Positions 51,999-60,850 of a stretch of 64,000 nt of DNA are shown one piece after another. The DNA comes from Hymenobacter mellowenesis (GTDB taxonomy: Bacteria; Bacteroidota; Bacteroidia; Cytophagales; Hymenobacteraceae). The number at the start of each line of letters is the position of its first letter. The stretch's first letter is position 1. Below the pieces are notes generated by a model, which ran no database searches, was not told the origin of the DNA, and saw nothing but the letters and a program-made list of their open reading frames with translations. Location: assembly GCF_030581005.1 (NCBI RefSeq), contig NZ_JAUQSX010000003.1, forward strand, positions 248,001 through 312,000, written 5' to 3'. Position numbers and translations under genes: made by a program.

Positions 51999-53138
51999 AT
52001 GCCATCCACCCCGCTCCCCACTAAGCCCCATTACCCCATTCTCGATGGTCTGCGGGGCGTGGCGGCGCTCATGGTCGTGGCCTTTCACCTGTGCGAGGCC
52101 CACGCCACCAGCCACCTCGACCAGGTGATAAACCACGGCTACCTGGCGGTGGATTTCTTCTTTTTGCTGTCGGGGTTTGTGATTGGCTACGCCTACGACG
52201 ACCGGTGGGGCCGCCTCACAGTGGGCGGTTTCTTTACGCGGCGGCTGGTGCGGCTGCAACCCATGGTGGTGCTGGGGATGCTGATTGGGGCGGGGTTATA
52301 TTACTTCCAGGCGGGTAGCCTATTCCCCGCCATTGCCACCACGCCGGGGTGGCTGGTGCTGCTCGTGCTGCTGCTGGGCTGCCTGATGGTGCCGGTGCCG
52401 CCCGCCCTCGACATTCGGGGCTGGCACGAAACCTATCCGCTCAACGGGCCGGGCTGGTCGCTGTTCTTCGAGTACGTGGCCAACGTCTTGTACGCCACTG
52501 TCGTGCGCCGTTTCTCCAACGTGGCGCTGGCCGGGCTGGTGGTGCTGTCGGCGGGGGCGCTGCTGCACCTGGCCGTCACCAGCCCCCAGGGCGATGTCAT
52601 TGGCGGCTGGTCGCTGGAGCCGGAGCAACTGCACATCGGCTTCGCCCGCATGATGTACCCATTTTTTGCGGGGCTGCTGCTGTTTCGGCTGGCCCGGCTG
52701 CGTAGCATTGCCAATGCCTTTGGGTGGAGCAGCCTGCTGGTGGTGGGGGTGTTGGCCATGCCCCGCATCGGCAGCCCCGCGCACCCGTGGCAAAATGGGC
52801 TCTACGATGCGCTCAGCATCCTGCTTGTCTTCCCCGGTATTATCTTCCTGGGGGCCAGCGGGGCGGTGCGCTCGGCCCCGGCCCAACGGCTGTGCCGCTT
52901 CCTGGGCGATATTTCGTACCCGATTTACATCACGCACTATCCGCTCATCTACACCTACACGGCCTGGGTCGCGGCGCACAAAGTGCCCTTGCGCGACGGC
53001 TGGCCCGTGGCGGCGCTGGTCTTTCTGGCCGCCGTAGCCATTGCCTACGCTTGCTTGAAATGGTACGACGAGCCGGTGCGAGCTTGGTTGAAGAAGAAGG
53101 TGCTGGTGGATGGTGCTATCTTGCCTTCAAAACATTGA
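51999..53138 (+). CDS. Acyltransferase-3 family (OafA/YrhL-like) membrane protein
   Basis: 379 aa with about ten membrane helices. Seen: YPILDGLRGVAALMVVAFHL with the family Arg and catalytic-type His, GYLAVDFFFLLSGFVIGYAYDDRW, FFTRRLVRLQPMVV and the late FLGDISYPIYITHYPLIY segment. Acetylates a cell-envelope or exported carbohydrate across the inner membrane. Its base composition matches the flanking genes, not the low-GC island that begins directly after it. It has no obvious pectin role; it may be a chance neighbour or mark the edge of an insertion. Confidence 0.9.
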   Translation: MPSTPLPTKPHYPILDGLRGVAALMVVAFHLCEAHATSHLDQVINHGYLAVDFFFLLSGFVIGYAYDDRWGRLTVGGFFTRRLVRLQPMVVLGMLIGAGLYYFQAGSLFPAIATTPGWLVLLVLLLGCLMVPVPPALDIRGWHETYPLNGPGWSLFFEYVANVLYATVVRRFSNVALAGLVVLSAGALLHLAVTSPQGDVIGGWSLEPEQLHIGFARMMYPFFAGLLLFRLARLRSIANAFGWSSLLVVGVLAMPRIGSPAHPWQNGLYDALSILLVFPGIIFLGASGAVRSAPAQRLCRFLGDISYPIYITHYPLIYTYTAWVAAHKVPLRDGWPVAALVFLAAVAIAYACLKWYDEPVRAWLKKKVLVDGAILPSKH

Positions 53139-53174
53139 AGTCTATAGTTCGGGCTTCAGCATGTCCTGAATCAA

Positions 53175-54170
53175 ATGACAAGGCAAACCGAATTCGATAT
53201 CGCACTTTCCTTTGCTGGTGAAGACCGCGCTTACGTTGATAATGTTGCGAATATGCTGAGGGCGAAAGGAATCAAAGTGTTTTATGATAAATTTGAAGAA
53301 GCTAATTTGTGGGGCAAGAATTTATATGACTACCTAATTGATGTTTATAGTAATAAAGCATTTTATACTATAATGTTTGTTTCTGAACATTATAATAGGA
53401 AGCTTTGGACTAATCTTGAACGGCAGGCAATGCAGAGCAGAGCCTTTCAAGAAAATCAAGAATACATCTTGCCTGCAAGATTCGATTCAACAGAAATACC
53501 CGGAATATTCCCTACAGTTGGGTATATTTCTTTAAAGGATAAACCAGTATCTGAGTTTGTAGAAACAGTTTGCAAGAAATTAGTATTGAGCGGACGAACA
53601 GTGCCCAGTGAAAGCATACGTAGAAGCTTGTCGCCAATGGTAACAGTTCCTAAAGCGGAACCAGCGCAGTTTGTAGTAACAGTAAAGGATGAAAATAATG
53701 AATTATTAGAAAACTCAAGCATTTTTTTGTTAGCTGATAACAATACATTTTTAAAGGGGAATTCTGATGAAAAAGGAAAATATGAATTTGAGATTAGTAC
53801 GAGAAGAAATTATAAGCTGTATTTCGCCAATAGTAACTTTCCTGCATTCACTGTAGAGAAAATTGACCCGACAGGTGATATTCAACTCCAAATGCATTCA
53901 TCTGAAAATGTCGGCTCCATTATCTGTGATAGTTCATGTTCTATTCCTGGTTTAAAAGGCAGGCTTAACCTAATACTTGATACTTTGCATAGAAAGTACC
54001 TCTATGCAGATAACATTGCTATAAACGGTGGTGAACAGCAGCCTGCATCATTTAAATTGAATGTGCCTATGGATTTGGAGGATTGTGATGGTATTATTAT
54101 GCAGGTTACAGTGAAAGACATTCAAGGTAGTGTCTCGCTTATTGAGTACGTGAAACCGGTTTTTTCCTGA
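53175..54170 (+). CDS. TIR-domain protein with undescribed beta-rich C-terminal region (candidate defence effector)
   Basis: 331 aa, no signal peptide. TIR domain at about 5-125: FDIALSFAGEDRAYVDNVAN, GIKVFYDKFEEANLWGKNLYDYL, MFVSEHYNRKLWTNLERQAM with Glu82 at the NADase catalytic position, YILPARFDSTEIPG. Residues about 160-245 resemble an Ig/carboxypeptidase-regulatory-like fold (VTVKDENNELLENSSIFLLA) and 250-331 a second beta-rich region. I do not recognise the C-terminal part. Coding is strongly A+T-rich compared with neighbours, indicating transfer. 59 bp upstream of an FRG-domain gene, same strand. A signalling or NAD-depleting antiphage role is inferred from family and setting. Confidence 0.85.
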   Translation: MTRQTEFDIALSFAGEDRAYVDNVANMLRAKGIKVFYDKFEEANLWGKNLYDYLIDVYSNKAFYTIMFVSEHYNRKLWTNLERQAMQSRAFQENQEYILPARFDSTEIPGIFPTVGYISLKDKPVSEFVETVCKKLVLSGRTVPSESIRRSLSPMVTVPKAEPAQFVVTVKDENNELLENSSIFLLADNNTFLKGNSDEKGKYEFEISTRRNYKLYFANSNFPAFTVEKIDPTGDIQLQMHSSENVGSIICDSSCSIPGLKGRLNLILDTLHRKYLYADNIAINGGEQQPASFKLNVPMDLEDCDGIIMQVTVKDIQGSVSLIEYVKPVFS

Positions 54171-54229
54171 TTGCCCATATCCCCTCAGTAATAGTGTACA
54201 TTGATTGAATTTTTTTTAAAAAACCTAAT

Positions 54230-54964
54230 ATGCAATTGCTGACACATCCTAAGTGGATAGAATTTTTAAGTAACGTTCACAGCGCAACGGAACAGTTGGG
54301 TAATCCTGATATCATTTGGTTCAGAGGGCAAGGGAATGCAAAGTACACATTGCTTCCAAGCTTGCTTAGGTTTGATAATGGCCTGAGCAAAGAAGAGGAA
54401 ATGTTTCATACTTTTCGACGATTTTCTGAGAAGATATTTCACGCAAATCCTAGTGAATGGGAGACATTATTTAATATGCAACATTACCATATTCCGACAA
54501 GGCTTTTGGATTGGTCGGAAACGTTTGGAGTCGCTCTGTATTTTGCGGTTAATAGCAATAATGGTGTAGATGATTCGGCGATTTATCTTCTGGACCCTTT
54601 ACAACTTAATAAAGAATGTGGTAGGGAAAAGATTTATCGCTTGCCATATGATGAAGATAGTTTTAAATACTCGGATATTTATTGGCATAAAAAGCCGTTT
54701 AAGGCAACATCACCCATAGCAGTTGAGCCTGTTTTTCAGAATGACAGAATCATTGCTCAAAGAGGAACATTTACTGTTCATCATAATAACACGCAACCTA
54801 TAGAAACGCAATTCCCCAAAGTCGTTAAAAAAATTACGATTAGTGAGGAGGCAATTCCATCTGCAAAAGAGTTTTTGAAATTGGCAAATATAAATGAATT
54901 CACTGTATATCCTGACGTAGCAGGCATAGCGGAGTTTATTAAAAAATCTATTGGATTACAGTAG
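54230..54964 (+). CDS. FRG-domain protein
   Basis: 244 aa, cytoplasmic. FRG domain: DIIWFRGQGNAKYTLLPSLLR (about 24-44) and the highly typical QHYHIPTRLLDWSETFGVALYFAV (about 84-107), then a region with AQRGTFTVHHN near 175-190. FRG domains are named for the F/Y-R-G motif and have no established activity; they occur in phage-, plasmid- and defence-linked genes. Low G+C like its TIR partner; short spacer of 59 bp containing a T8A6 run. Probably functions with the TIR protein. Confidence 0.88.
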   Translation: MQLLTHPKWIEFLSNVHSATEQLGNPDIIWFRGQGNAKYTLLPSLLRFDNGLSKEEEMFHTFRRFSEKIFHANPSEWETLFNMQHYHIPTRLLDWSETFGVALYFAVNSNNGVDDSAIYLLDPLQLNKECGREKIYRLPYDEDSFKYSDIYWHKKPFKATSPIAVEPVFQNDRIIAQRGTFTVHHNNTQPIETQFPKVVKKITISEEAIPSAKEFLKLANINEFTVYPDVAGIAEFIKKSIGLQ

Positions 54965-55272
54965 AAGTATCTATTACTACAAAAAAAAGGTGTGCATGTT
55001 TGCTTGTAAAATGAATTTGATTCCTTAAATTCGGAATACACCTATTACATATTTAAAACCACCCAACTTCTATCATACCCCCATTCCACCATCCTCCCGC
55101 CACCTTGCGCAAATCGTGAAGATTCGTGCTAACATCCTAGAATAAAGAGCAGCAAAAAAGTCGGACTTTGGGGTGCCAAATGCGCCCCGCGCAACCCCCA
55201 CGGCCCAGGCCTGCCAAGCGGCGGGTTTTCTCGCGCAGCCGGCGCGGGAGCCGGAGGGGGAAGGCCCTGACT
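54965..55272. other. 308-bp gap at right edge of low-GC island
   Basis: No gene. Left half is A+T-rich and holds a weak hairpin (GAATTT/AAATTC at 55013-55032); composition jumps to very G+C-rich near 55165. Contains motif site D and the 15-mer GCAGCAAAAAAGTCG (55149-55163), so the GH78 promoter is probably here. Confidence 0.6.
55128..55147 (+). promoter_or_regulatory. Locus-wide promoter/operator motif, site D
   Basis: GCTAACATCCTAGAATAAAG, followed by GCAGCAAAAAAGTCGG, the same order (motif then GCAAAAA..TCSGG) as at 40789. Points at GH78 about 125 bp away. Confidence 0.55.
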
Positions 55273-58035
55273 ATGAATCAAAAACACTTGCTTTTTTTCC
55301 TACTGCTACTGCTGGTGGGCCCGTCATGGACCCAGGCAGCGGCACCGGCCGCCGTGCAGCTGGCGCACCTGCGCTGCGAGTTGCTGACTAATCCGGAGGG
55401 CATCGACGCTACCGCCCCGCGCCTGAGCTGGGAGCTGAGCAGCCCGGCGCGCGGCCTGGCGCAAACCGCCTACCAGCTGCTGGTGGCCTCGACGCCCGAG
55501 AAGCTGGCCGCCGACGAGGGCGACCTGTGGAATTCGGGCAAGGTCGGCGGCGGGCAGTCGGGGCTGGTGGCCTACGGAGGCGCGCCGCTGCGCAGCCGCA
55601 CCCGCTGCTACTGGAAGGTGCGGACGTGGACCACCCAGGGCGAATCGGGGTGGAGCGCGCCGGCCCGCTGGAGCATGGGCCTGCTGAACTACCTCGACTG
55701 GAAAGGCCGCTGGATTGGCCTCGACCACGCCTTTGCCTGGGACAAGGAGGAGTCGCACGCGCGGCTGTCGGCGCGGTATTTCCGCAAGGAGTTTACCGCC
55801 GCCAAGGTGGTGACGCAGGCCACGGCCTCCATCATCGGGCTGGGGCTGTACGAGCTGTACCTGAACGGGCAGCGCGTGGGCGACCAGGTGCTCGCGCCCG
55901 GCCCCACCGACTACACCCAGGGCGTGAAGTACAACACCTTCGACGTGACGGCGCTGCTGCGGCCGGGGGCCAACGCCGTGGGCGCGGTGCTCGGCAACGG
56001 CCGCTTCTACGCCATGCGGCAAAACTATAAGCCGTACAAAATCAAGACCTTCGGCTACCCCAAGCTGCTGATGCAACTGGACGTGACCTACGCCGACGGC
56101 AGCCACGAGGTCATCAAAACCGACGAGACCTGGCATGCCACCGCCGACGGCCCCATCCGCACCAACAACGAGTACGACGGCGAGGAATACGACGCCACCA
56201 AGGAAATGCCCGGCTGGGCCACGGCCGGCTTCGATGCCAAAAGCTGGCTGAAAACCGAGCTGGTGCAGGAGCCCGGCGGCGCCTACGAGGCCCAGATGAA
56301 CGAGAACATGCGGGTAATGGAAACCCTGAAGCCAGTGGCCCTCAAGCCCCTGGCGGGCGGCAAGTTCATCCTTGACATGGGCCAGAACATGGCGGGCTGG
56401 CTGCGGTTGCGCGCCACCGGCCGGCGGGGCGACAAAATCACGCTGCGCTTTGCCGAAACCCTACAAGCCAGCGGCGAGCTGTACGTGGCCAACCTGCGCG
56501 ATGCCCGCGTGACCGACGTGTACACGCTGCGCGGCGGCGGGCGCGAAACCTGGGAGCCGACCTTCGTTTTCCACGGCTTCCGGTACGTCGAAATCAGCGG
56601 CTACCCCGGCACGCCCACGCTGGCCGATTTCGACGGGCGTGTGGTGTACGACGACATGGCCACGACCGGCGAGTTTGCGACCTCCAACGCCACCATCAAC
56701 CAGATTTACCGCAACGCCTACTGGGGCATTCGGAGCAACTACAAGGGCATGCCCATCGACTGCCCGCAGCGCAACGAGCGGCAGCCCTGGCTCGGCGACC
56801 GCACCACCGGGGCCTACGGCGAAAGCTTCGTGTTTGACAATTCGCGCCTGTACGCCAAGTGGCTGGACGACATTGCGCAGGCCCAGAAAGCCGACGGCAG
56901 CATCCCCGACGTGGCCCCCGCCTTCTGGCGCTACTACGGCGACAACGTGACCTGGCCCGGCACCTACCTCACCATCGCCGACATGCTCTACCAGCAGTTC
57001 GGCGACGCGCAGCCCATTGCCAAGCACTACGGCTCGATGCGCCGCTGGCTGGCCTACATGCGCGCCAACTACATGACGGACAACAACATTGTCACCAAGG
57101 ATAAGTATGGCGACTGGTGCGTGCCGCCCGAATCGGCCAAGCTGATTCACTCGCAGGACCCCGCCCGCAACACCAGCGGCGAGGTCATCGCCACCAGCAC
57201 CTACTATCACATGCTAACGCTAATGCAGCGCTTCGCCACCGTGCTCGGCAAGCCCGCTGATGCGCAGGAATATGCCGCCCTGGGGGCTAAAATCAAGGAT
57301 GCGTTCAACCAGAAATTTCTGAACGCCCAAACCGCGCAGTACAGCAACAACACCGTGACGGCCAACCTGCTACCCCTGGCCTACGGCCTGACGCCGGATG
57401 CCGAGCGCGGCAAGGTTTTCCAGAATATCACGCAGAAAATCCTGGTCGAAAACACGGGCCACATCAGCACCGGCGTCATCGGCACGCAGTGGCTCATGCG
57501 CGGCCTCACCGCCGAGGGCCGCCCCGACATTGCCTACAAGCTGGCCACCAACCGCGACTACCCGAGCTGGGGCTACATGGCCGCCAACGGCGCCACCACC
57601 ATCTGGGAGCTCTGGAACGGCAACACCGCCGACCCCGCCATGAACTCCCAAAACCACGTGATGCTGCTCGGCGATTTGCTGATTTGGTACTACGAGGATT
57701 TGGCCGGCATCAAGGCCGCCGCGCCGGGCTTTTCGCAGCTGGAAATGAAGCCGGCCCTGATTGACGGCTTAACTTCGGTGAAGGCTTCTTATAAGTCGGT
57801 GCGCGGCGAAATCCGCAGCAGCTGGCAGCGCGAGGCGAAGCGCTTCACTTGGAATATCACGGTGCCGGGCAACGTGAAGGCGCTGGTGTATCTGCCCGCC
57901 AAGGATGCCAAAGACGTGACGGAGGGCGGAAAAAAGGCTTCTGACGTGGCTGGAGTTAAGTTTTTGCGGATGGAAGGGGATAGGGCGGTGTTTGAGATTG
58001 GGTCGGGCGAGTATGCGTTTGTGGCGAAGATGTGA
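55273..58035 (+). CDS. GH78 alpha-L-rhamnosidase, secreted
   Basis: Removes alpha-L-rhamnose, a component of the RG-I backbone and RG-II side chains. 920 aa from MNQKHLLFFLLLLLVGPSWTQA (signal peptide); an ATG 105 bp upstream gives an Arg-rich leader and is rejected. Seen: fibronectin-like N-domain (LRCELLTNPEGIDATAPRLS), two beta-sandwich domains with LGLYELYLNGQRVGDQVLAPG, (alpha/alpha)6 barrel with MPIDCPQRNERQPWLGD (general acid Glu about 501), GATTIWELWNG (about 775) and C-terminal beta domain with YKSVRGEI. All expected motifs are present. Confidence 0.95.
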   Translation: MNQKHLLFFLLLLLVGPSWTQAAAPAAVQLAHLRCELLTNPEGIDATAPRLSWELSSPARGLAQTAYQLLVASTPEKLAADEGDLWNSGKVGGGQSGLVAYGGAPLRSRTRCYWKVRTWTTQGESGWSAPARWSMGLLNYLDWKGRWIGLDHAFAWDKEESHARLSARYFRKEFTAAKVVTQATASIIGLGLYELYLNGQRVGDQVLAPGPTDYTQGVKYNTFDVTALLRPGANAVGAVLGNGRFYAMRQNYKPYKIKTFGYPKLLMQLDVTYADGSHEVIKTDETWHATADGPIRTNNEYDGEEYDATKEMPGWATAGFDAKSWLKTELVQEPGGAYEAQMNENMRVMETLKPVALKPLAGGKFILDMGQNMAGWLRLRATGRRGDKITLRFAETLQASGELYVANLRDARVTDVYTLRGGGRETWEPTFVFHGFRYVEISGYPGTPTLADFDGRVVYDDMATTGEFATSNATINQIYRNAYWGIRSNYKGMPIDCPQRNERQPWLGDRTTGAYGESFVFDNSRLYAKWLDDIAQAQKADGSIPDVAPAFWRYYGDNVTWPGTYLTIADMLYQQFGDAQPIAKHYGSMRRWLAYMRANYMTDNNIVTKDKYGDWCVPPESAKLIHSQDPARNTSGEVIATSTYYHMLTLMQRFATVLGKPADAQEYAALGAKIKDAFNQKFLNAQTAQYSNNTVTANLLPLAYGLTPDAERGKVFQNITQKILVENTGHISTGVIGTQWLMRGLTAEGRPDIAYKLATNRDYPSWGYMAANGATTIWELWNGNTADPAMNSQNHVMLLGDLLIWYYEDLAGIKAAAPGFSQLEMKPALIDGLTSVKASYKSVRGEIRSSWQREAKRFTWNITVPGNVKALVYLPAKDAKDVTEGGKKASDVAGVKFLRMEGDRAVFEIGSGEYAFVAKM

Positions 58036-58050
58036 GAAATGAATAAGAAT

Positions 58051-58082
58051 GTCATGCAGAGCGCAGCGAAGCATCTCTACCG
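58051..58082. repeat. Truncated family A palindrome (left arm only)
   Basis: GTCATGCAGAGCGCAGCG followed by AAGCATCTCTACCG; no right arm follows. A family C palindrome begins 11 bp later. Confidence 0.8.
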
Positions 58083-58093
58083 CTCCGTTCAAT

Positions 58094-58230
58094 GGGGCGC
58101 CTCACCCCCCGGCCCCCTCTCCGAAAAGGAGAGGGGGAGCCAGACGACTACCGGACTAGGGCTAAGGCTAAAAGCTAGGGCTAATTCCCCCTCTCCTTTT
58201 CGGAGAGGGGGCTAGGGGATGAGGCGCCCC
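58094..58230. repeat. Long palindrome, family C
   Basis: Arms of about 48 bp beginning GGGGCGCCTCACCCCCCGG and ending GATGAGGCGCCCC, with inner CCCTCTCC/GGAGAGGG hairpins in each arm; longest stem of family C. Confidence 0.92.
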
Positions 58231-58287
58231 GTCCGGCGAGCTTCTTGCATTATCCCCCCACGTTCTAATTATTTAGACTTCCGCTTA

Positions 58288-59520
58288 ATGAATCAAATAC
58301 GAGCTATAAACAAGCTGAAAATAAAGGCCCTAGCCGTAGCCTCCGCGCTGCTGCTGGCCAGCACCCCAGCCGCCCACGCCCAAACCCCAACGCCCACCGC
58401 CACGCAAATCCCCACCACCGCCAAGTGGTCGGAGCGCATGGCGCTGTCGGTGCTGAAGCGGAGCCCGTGGCTGCAAGACCCTGCGCTGCCCGATTCCTGG
58501 GGCTACACGCAGGGGCTGCTGATGCACGCGCTGGAGGCGTTGGAGCACCAGAACCATGAACCGCGCCTGCGCACCGCCTTGCAGCAGTACGGCGACAAAA
58601 TGGTGGATGCCCAGGGCGAAATTCACAACAAAGACTACAAGCCGCTGGACAACAGCCTCGACAACATCAACTCGGGCAAGGTGCTGTTCCAGCTTTACAC
58701 CGATACCAAGCAGGAGAAGTACAGAATTGCTCTGCAAAAGCTGCACGCCGAGCTTCAGCAACAGCCTAAAACCATCGACGGCGGCTACTGGCACAAGAAG
58801 AAATACCCCAGCCAGATGTGGCTTGATGGCGCCTACATGGCCAGTCCATTCGTGGCCCAATACGCGGCGTATTTCAAGGAGCCGGCCGGGTTTGATGAGG
58901 CCGCCAAGCAGCTGCTCTTGCTCGAAAAGCACCTGCGCGACCCCAGAACCGGCCTGCTCTACCACGGCTGGGACGAGAAGCACGTGCAAGCCTGGGCCAA
59001 CCCCGAAACCGGCCAGTCGCCCAACTTCTGGGGGCGCGCCATCGGCTGGTACGGCATGGCCTTGGTGGATGTGCTCGACTACCTCCCCGCCAAGCACCCC
59101 GACCGCCCCAAACTGGTGCAGGTGCTCGACCGGCTGGCCGTGGCCATGCAGCAGTATCAGGACCCCGCCTCGGGCCTCTGGTACCAAGTGGTGGATAAAG
59201 GTGGGCAGCCCGGCAACTACTTGGAGGCGTCCGCCTCGTGCATGTTCGTGTACACGCTGGCCAAGGGCGTGAACAAGGGCTACCTCAATAAAAAATACCG
59301 CTCGGTGGCCCAAAAAGGCTTCGACGGCATCACCACAAAGCTCATCGAAGTCAAACCCGACGGCGAGCTCAACCTGCTGCAAGTGTGCGAAGTAGCCGGC
59401 CTGGGCCCCGGCACCGAGCGCAACGGCTCCTACGAGTACTATGTGGGCGAGCGCATCAAAATCAACGACCTGAAAGGGGTAGGCCCGTTCATCCTGGCTA
59501 GTCTCGAACTCAACAAATAG
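58288..59520 (+). CDS. GH105 unsaturated rhamnogalacturonyl hydrolase
   Basis: Hydrates the 4,5-unsaturated uronic acid left at oligomer ends by lyases such as the two PL1 enzymes. 410 aa from MNQIRAINKLKIKALAVASA (signal to AHAQ). (alpha/alpha)6 barrel; seen: DSWGYTQGLLMHALEAL, NINSGKVLFQLY, YPSQMWLDGAYMA with the catalytic Asp (about 179), WGRAIGWYGMALVDVLDYLP (about 250) and EASASCMFVYTLAKG. An upstream ATG at 58219 lies in a palindrome and is rejected. 26 bp before the sialidase-fold gene. Confidence 0.94.
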   Translation: MNQIRAINKLKIKALAVASALLLASTPAAHAQTPTPTATQIPTTAKWSERMALSVLKRSPWLQDPALPDSWGYTQGLLMHALEALEHQNHEPRLRTALQQYGDKMVDAQGEIHNKDYKPLDNSLDNINSGKVLFQLYTDTKQEKYRIALQKLHAELQQQPKTIDGGYWHKKKYPSQMWLDGAYMASPFVAQYAAYFKEPAGFDEAAKQLLLLEKHLRDPRTGLLYHGWDEKHVQAWANPETGQSPNFWGRAIGWYGMALVDVLDYLPAKHPDRPKLVQVLDRLAVAMQQYQDPASGLWYQVVDKGGQPGNYLEASASCMFVYTLAKGVNKGYLNKKYRSVAQKGFDGITTKLIEVKPDGELNLLQVCEVAGLGPGTERNGSYEYYVGERIKINDLKGVGPFILASLELNK

Positions 59521-59546
59521 CGGCCCCGGCCATCCAACATATCGCC

Positions 59547-60677
59547 ATGAGAAACCCCATTTTGCTACTGGCCCTCGGGCTGCTTGCGCACGGCGCATCG
59601 GCCCAAACGCAGCCGTGGAAACAGGGCATCGTCACCGACGAATTCATCTTTGAAAAAGCGCCCTTCCCCGAGAGCCACGCCGCCACCATCGCCGAGACGC
59701 CGAAGGGCCTTGTGGCCGCGTGGTTTGGCGGCACCAAGGAGCGCAACCCCGACGTGGGCATCTGGGTGAGCCGCCAGGAAAACGGCCACTGGACCGCCCC
59801 CGTGGAGGTGGCCAACGGCATCCAAAACGAAAACCTGCGCTACCCTACCTGGAACCCGGTGCTCTACCAGGCCCCCGGCGGCGAGTTGCTGCTGTTCTAC
59901 AAAATCGGTCCAAAACCCTCGGACTGGAAGGGCTGGCTGCGCACTTCCCAGGACAACGGCCTGACGTGGTCGGCGGCCCAGGCGCTGCCGGAAGGCTACA
60001 TCGGGCCGGTGAAAAATAAGCCCGTGCTGCTCAAAAACGGCACCTTGCTCTCGCCCACCAGCACCGAGGGCGGCGGCGGCTGGCTGGTGCATTTTGAGGC
60101 TTCGCCGGACTTCGGTAAGACTTGGACGAAGACCGAGCCCGTGCTTAACGGCGCGACCCAGGGAGCGATTCAGCCCAGCATCCTCACCTACAAGGATGGC
60201 CGCCTGCAAGCCCTCTGCCGCAGCCGTGACCGCGCCATCCTCGAAACGTGGTCGACGGACCAGGGCAAAACCTGGTCGCCGCTGGCCAAAACCAGCCTGC
60301 CCAACAACAACTCCGGCACCGACGCCGTGACCCTGAAAGACGGCCGCCAACTGCTGGTGTATAACCACGTGTTACCGCCCGGCACCCTCGCCAAAGGCCC
60401 CCGCACGCCGCTAAATGTGGCCGTGTCGAAAGACGGCAAAGAGTGGTACGCCGTGGCCATTCTGGAAGACTCGCCCATCAGCCAGTACTCGTACCCGTCG
60501 GTCATTCAGACCAAAGACGGGCTGGTGCATTTCGTGTACACCTGGCGGCGCCAACGCATCAAACACGCCGTGCTCGACCCTAAAAAGATGAAGCTGGTGA
60601 AGATTGAAAACGGCGTGTGGCCGGCCATGAAAGGCTACAAAGCGCCGGTGGGTGAGGCGGAGATTACGAAGGATTGA
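59547..60677 (+). CDS. Sialidase-fold (BNR) secreted protein
   Basis: 376 aa, signal peptide MRNPILLLALGLLAHGASAQ. Six-bladed propeller of the BNR_2 type with ESHAATIAETPKGLVAAWFG, Asp-boxes SQDNGLTW, SPDFGKTW and STDQGKTW, PTWNPVLYQ, and YPSVIQTKDGLVHFVYTWRR near the C-terminus. Typical sialidase active-site Arg trio cannot be confirmed. In pectin loci this fold includes lyases acting on rhamnose-glucuronic acid bonds (PL42-like) and uncharacterised glycosidases, so true sialidase activity is unlikely. Follows GH105, probably in one transcript. Confidence 0.82.
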   Translation: MRNPILLLALGLLAHGASAQTQPWKQGIVTDEFIFEKAPFPESHAATIAETPKGLVAAWFGGTKERNPDVGIWVSRQENGHWTAPVEVANGIQNENLRYPTWNPVLYQAPGGELLLFYKIGPKPSDWKGWLRTSQDNGLTWSAAQALPEGYIGPVKNKPVLLKNGTLLSPTSTEGGGGWLVHFEASPDFGKTWTKTEPVLNGATQGAIQPSILTYKDGRLQALCRSRDRAILETWSTDQGKTWSPLAKTSLPNNNSGTDAVTLKDGRQLLVYNHVLPPGTLAKGPRTPLNVAVSKDGKEWYAVAILEDSPISQYSYPSVIQTKDGLVHFVYTWRRQRIKHAVLDPKKMKLVKIENGVWPAMKGYKAPVGEAEITKD

Positions 60678-60691
60678 GGACGACTCACGCG

Positions 60692-60803
60692 GGGAACCTC
60701 ACCCCCGGCCCCTCTCCAAAAGAGAGGGGAGCCTGACGATTTTTAACGAACGCGCCGCCATGGCTCCCCTCTCTTTTGGAGAGGGGCCGGGGGTGAGGTT
60801 CCC
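60692..60803. repeat. Long palindrome, family C
   Basis: Arms GGGAACCTCACCCCCGGCCC and complement, with inner CCTCTCCAAAAGAGAGGGG hairpins; between the sialidase-fold and CE19 genes. Confidence 0.93.
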
Positions 60804-60850
60804 GGGGCCGGGCATCCGCTCGCTGGCTCATTATTTAAGCTTTCCCACCC

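Noticed and set aside
59547..60677. Sialic acid metabolism based on sialidase-fold and sialate-esterase-family genes
   Set aside because: No sialic acid transporter, epimerase or kinase set is present; pectin enzymes dominate, so these folds are read as pectin-side-chain enzymes.
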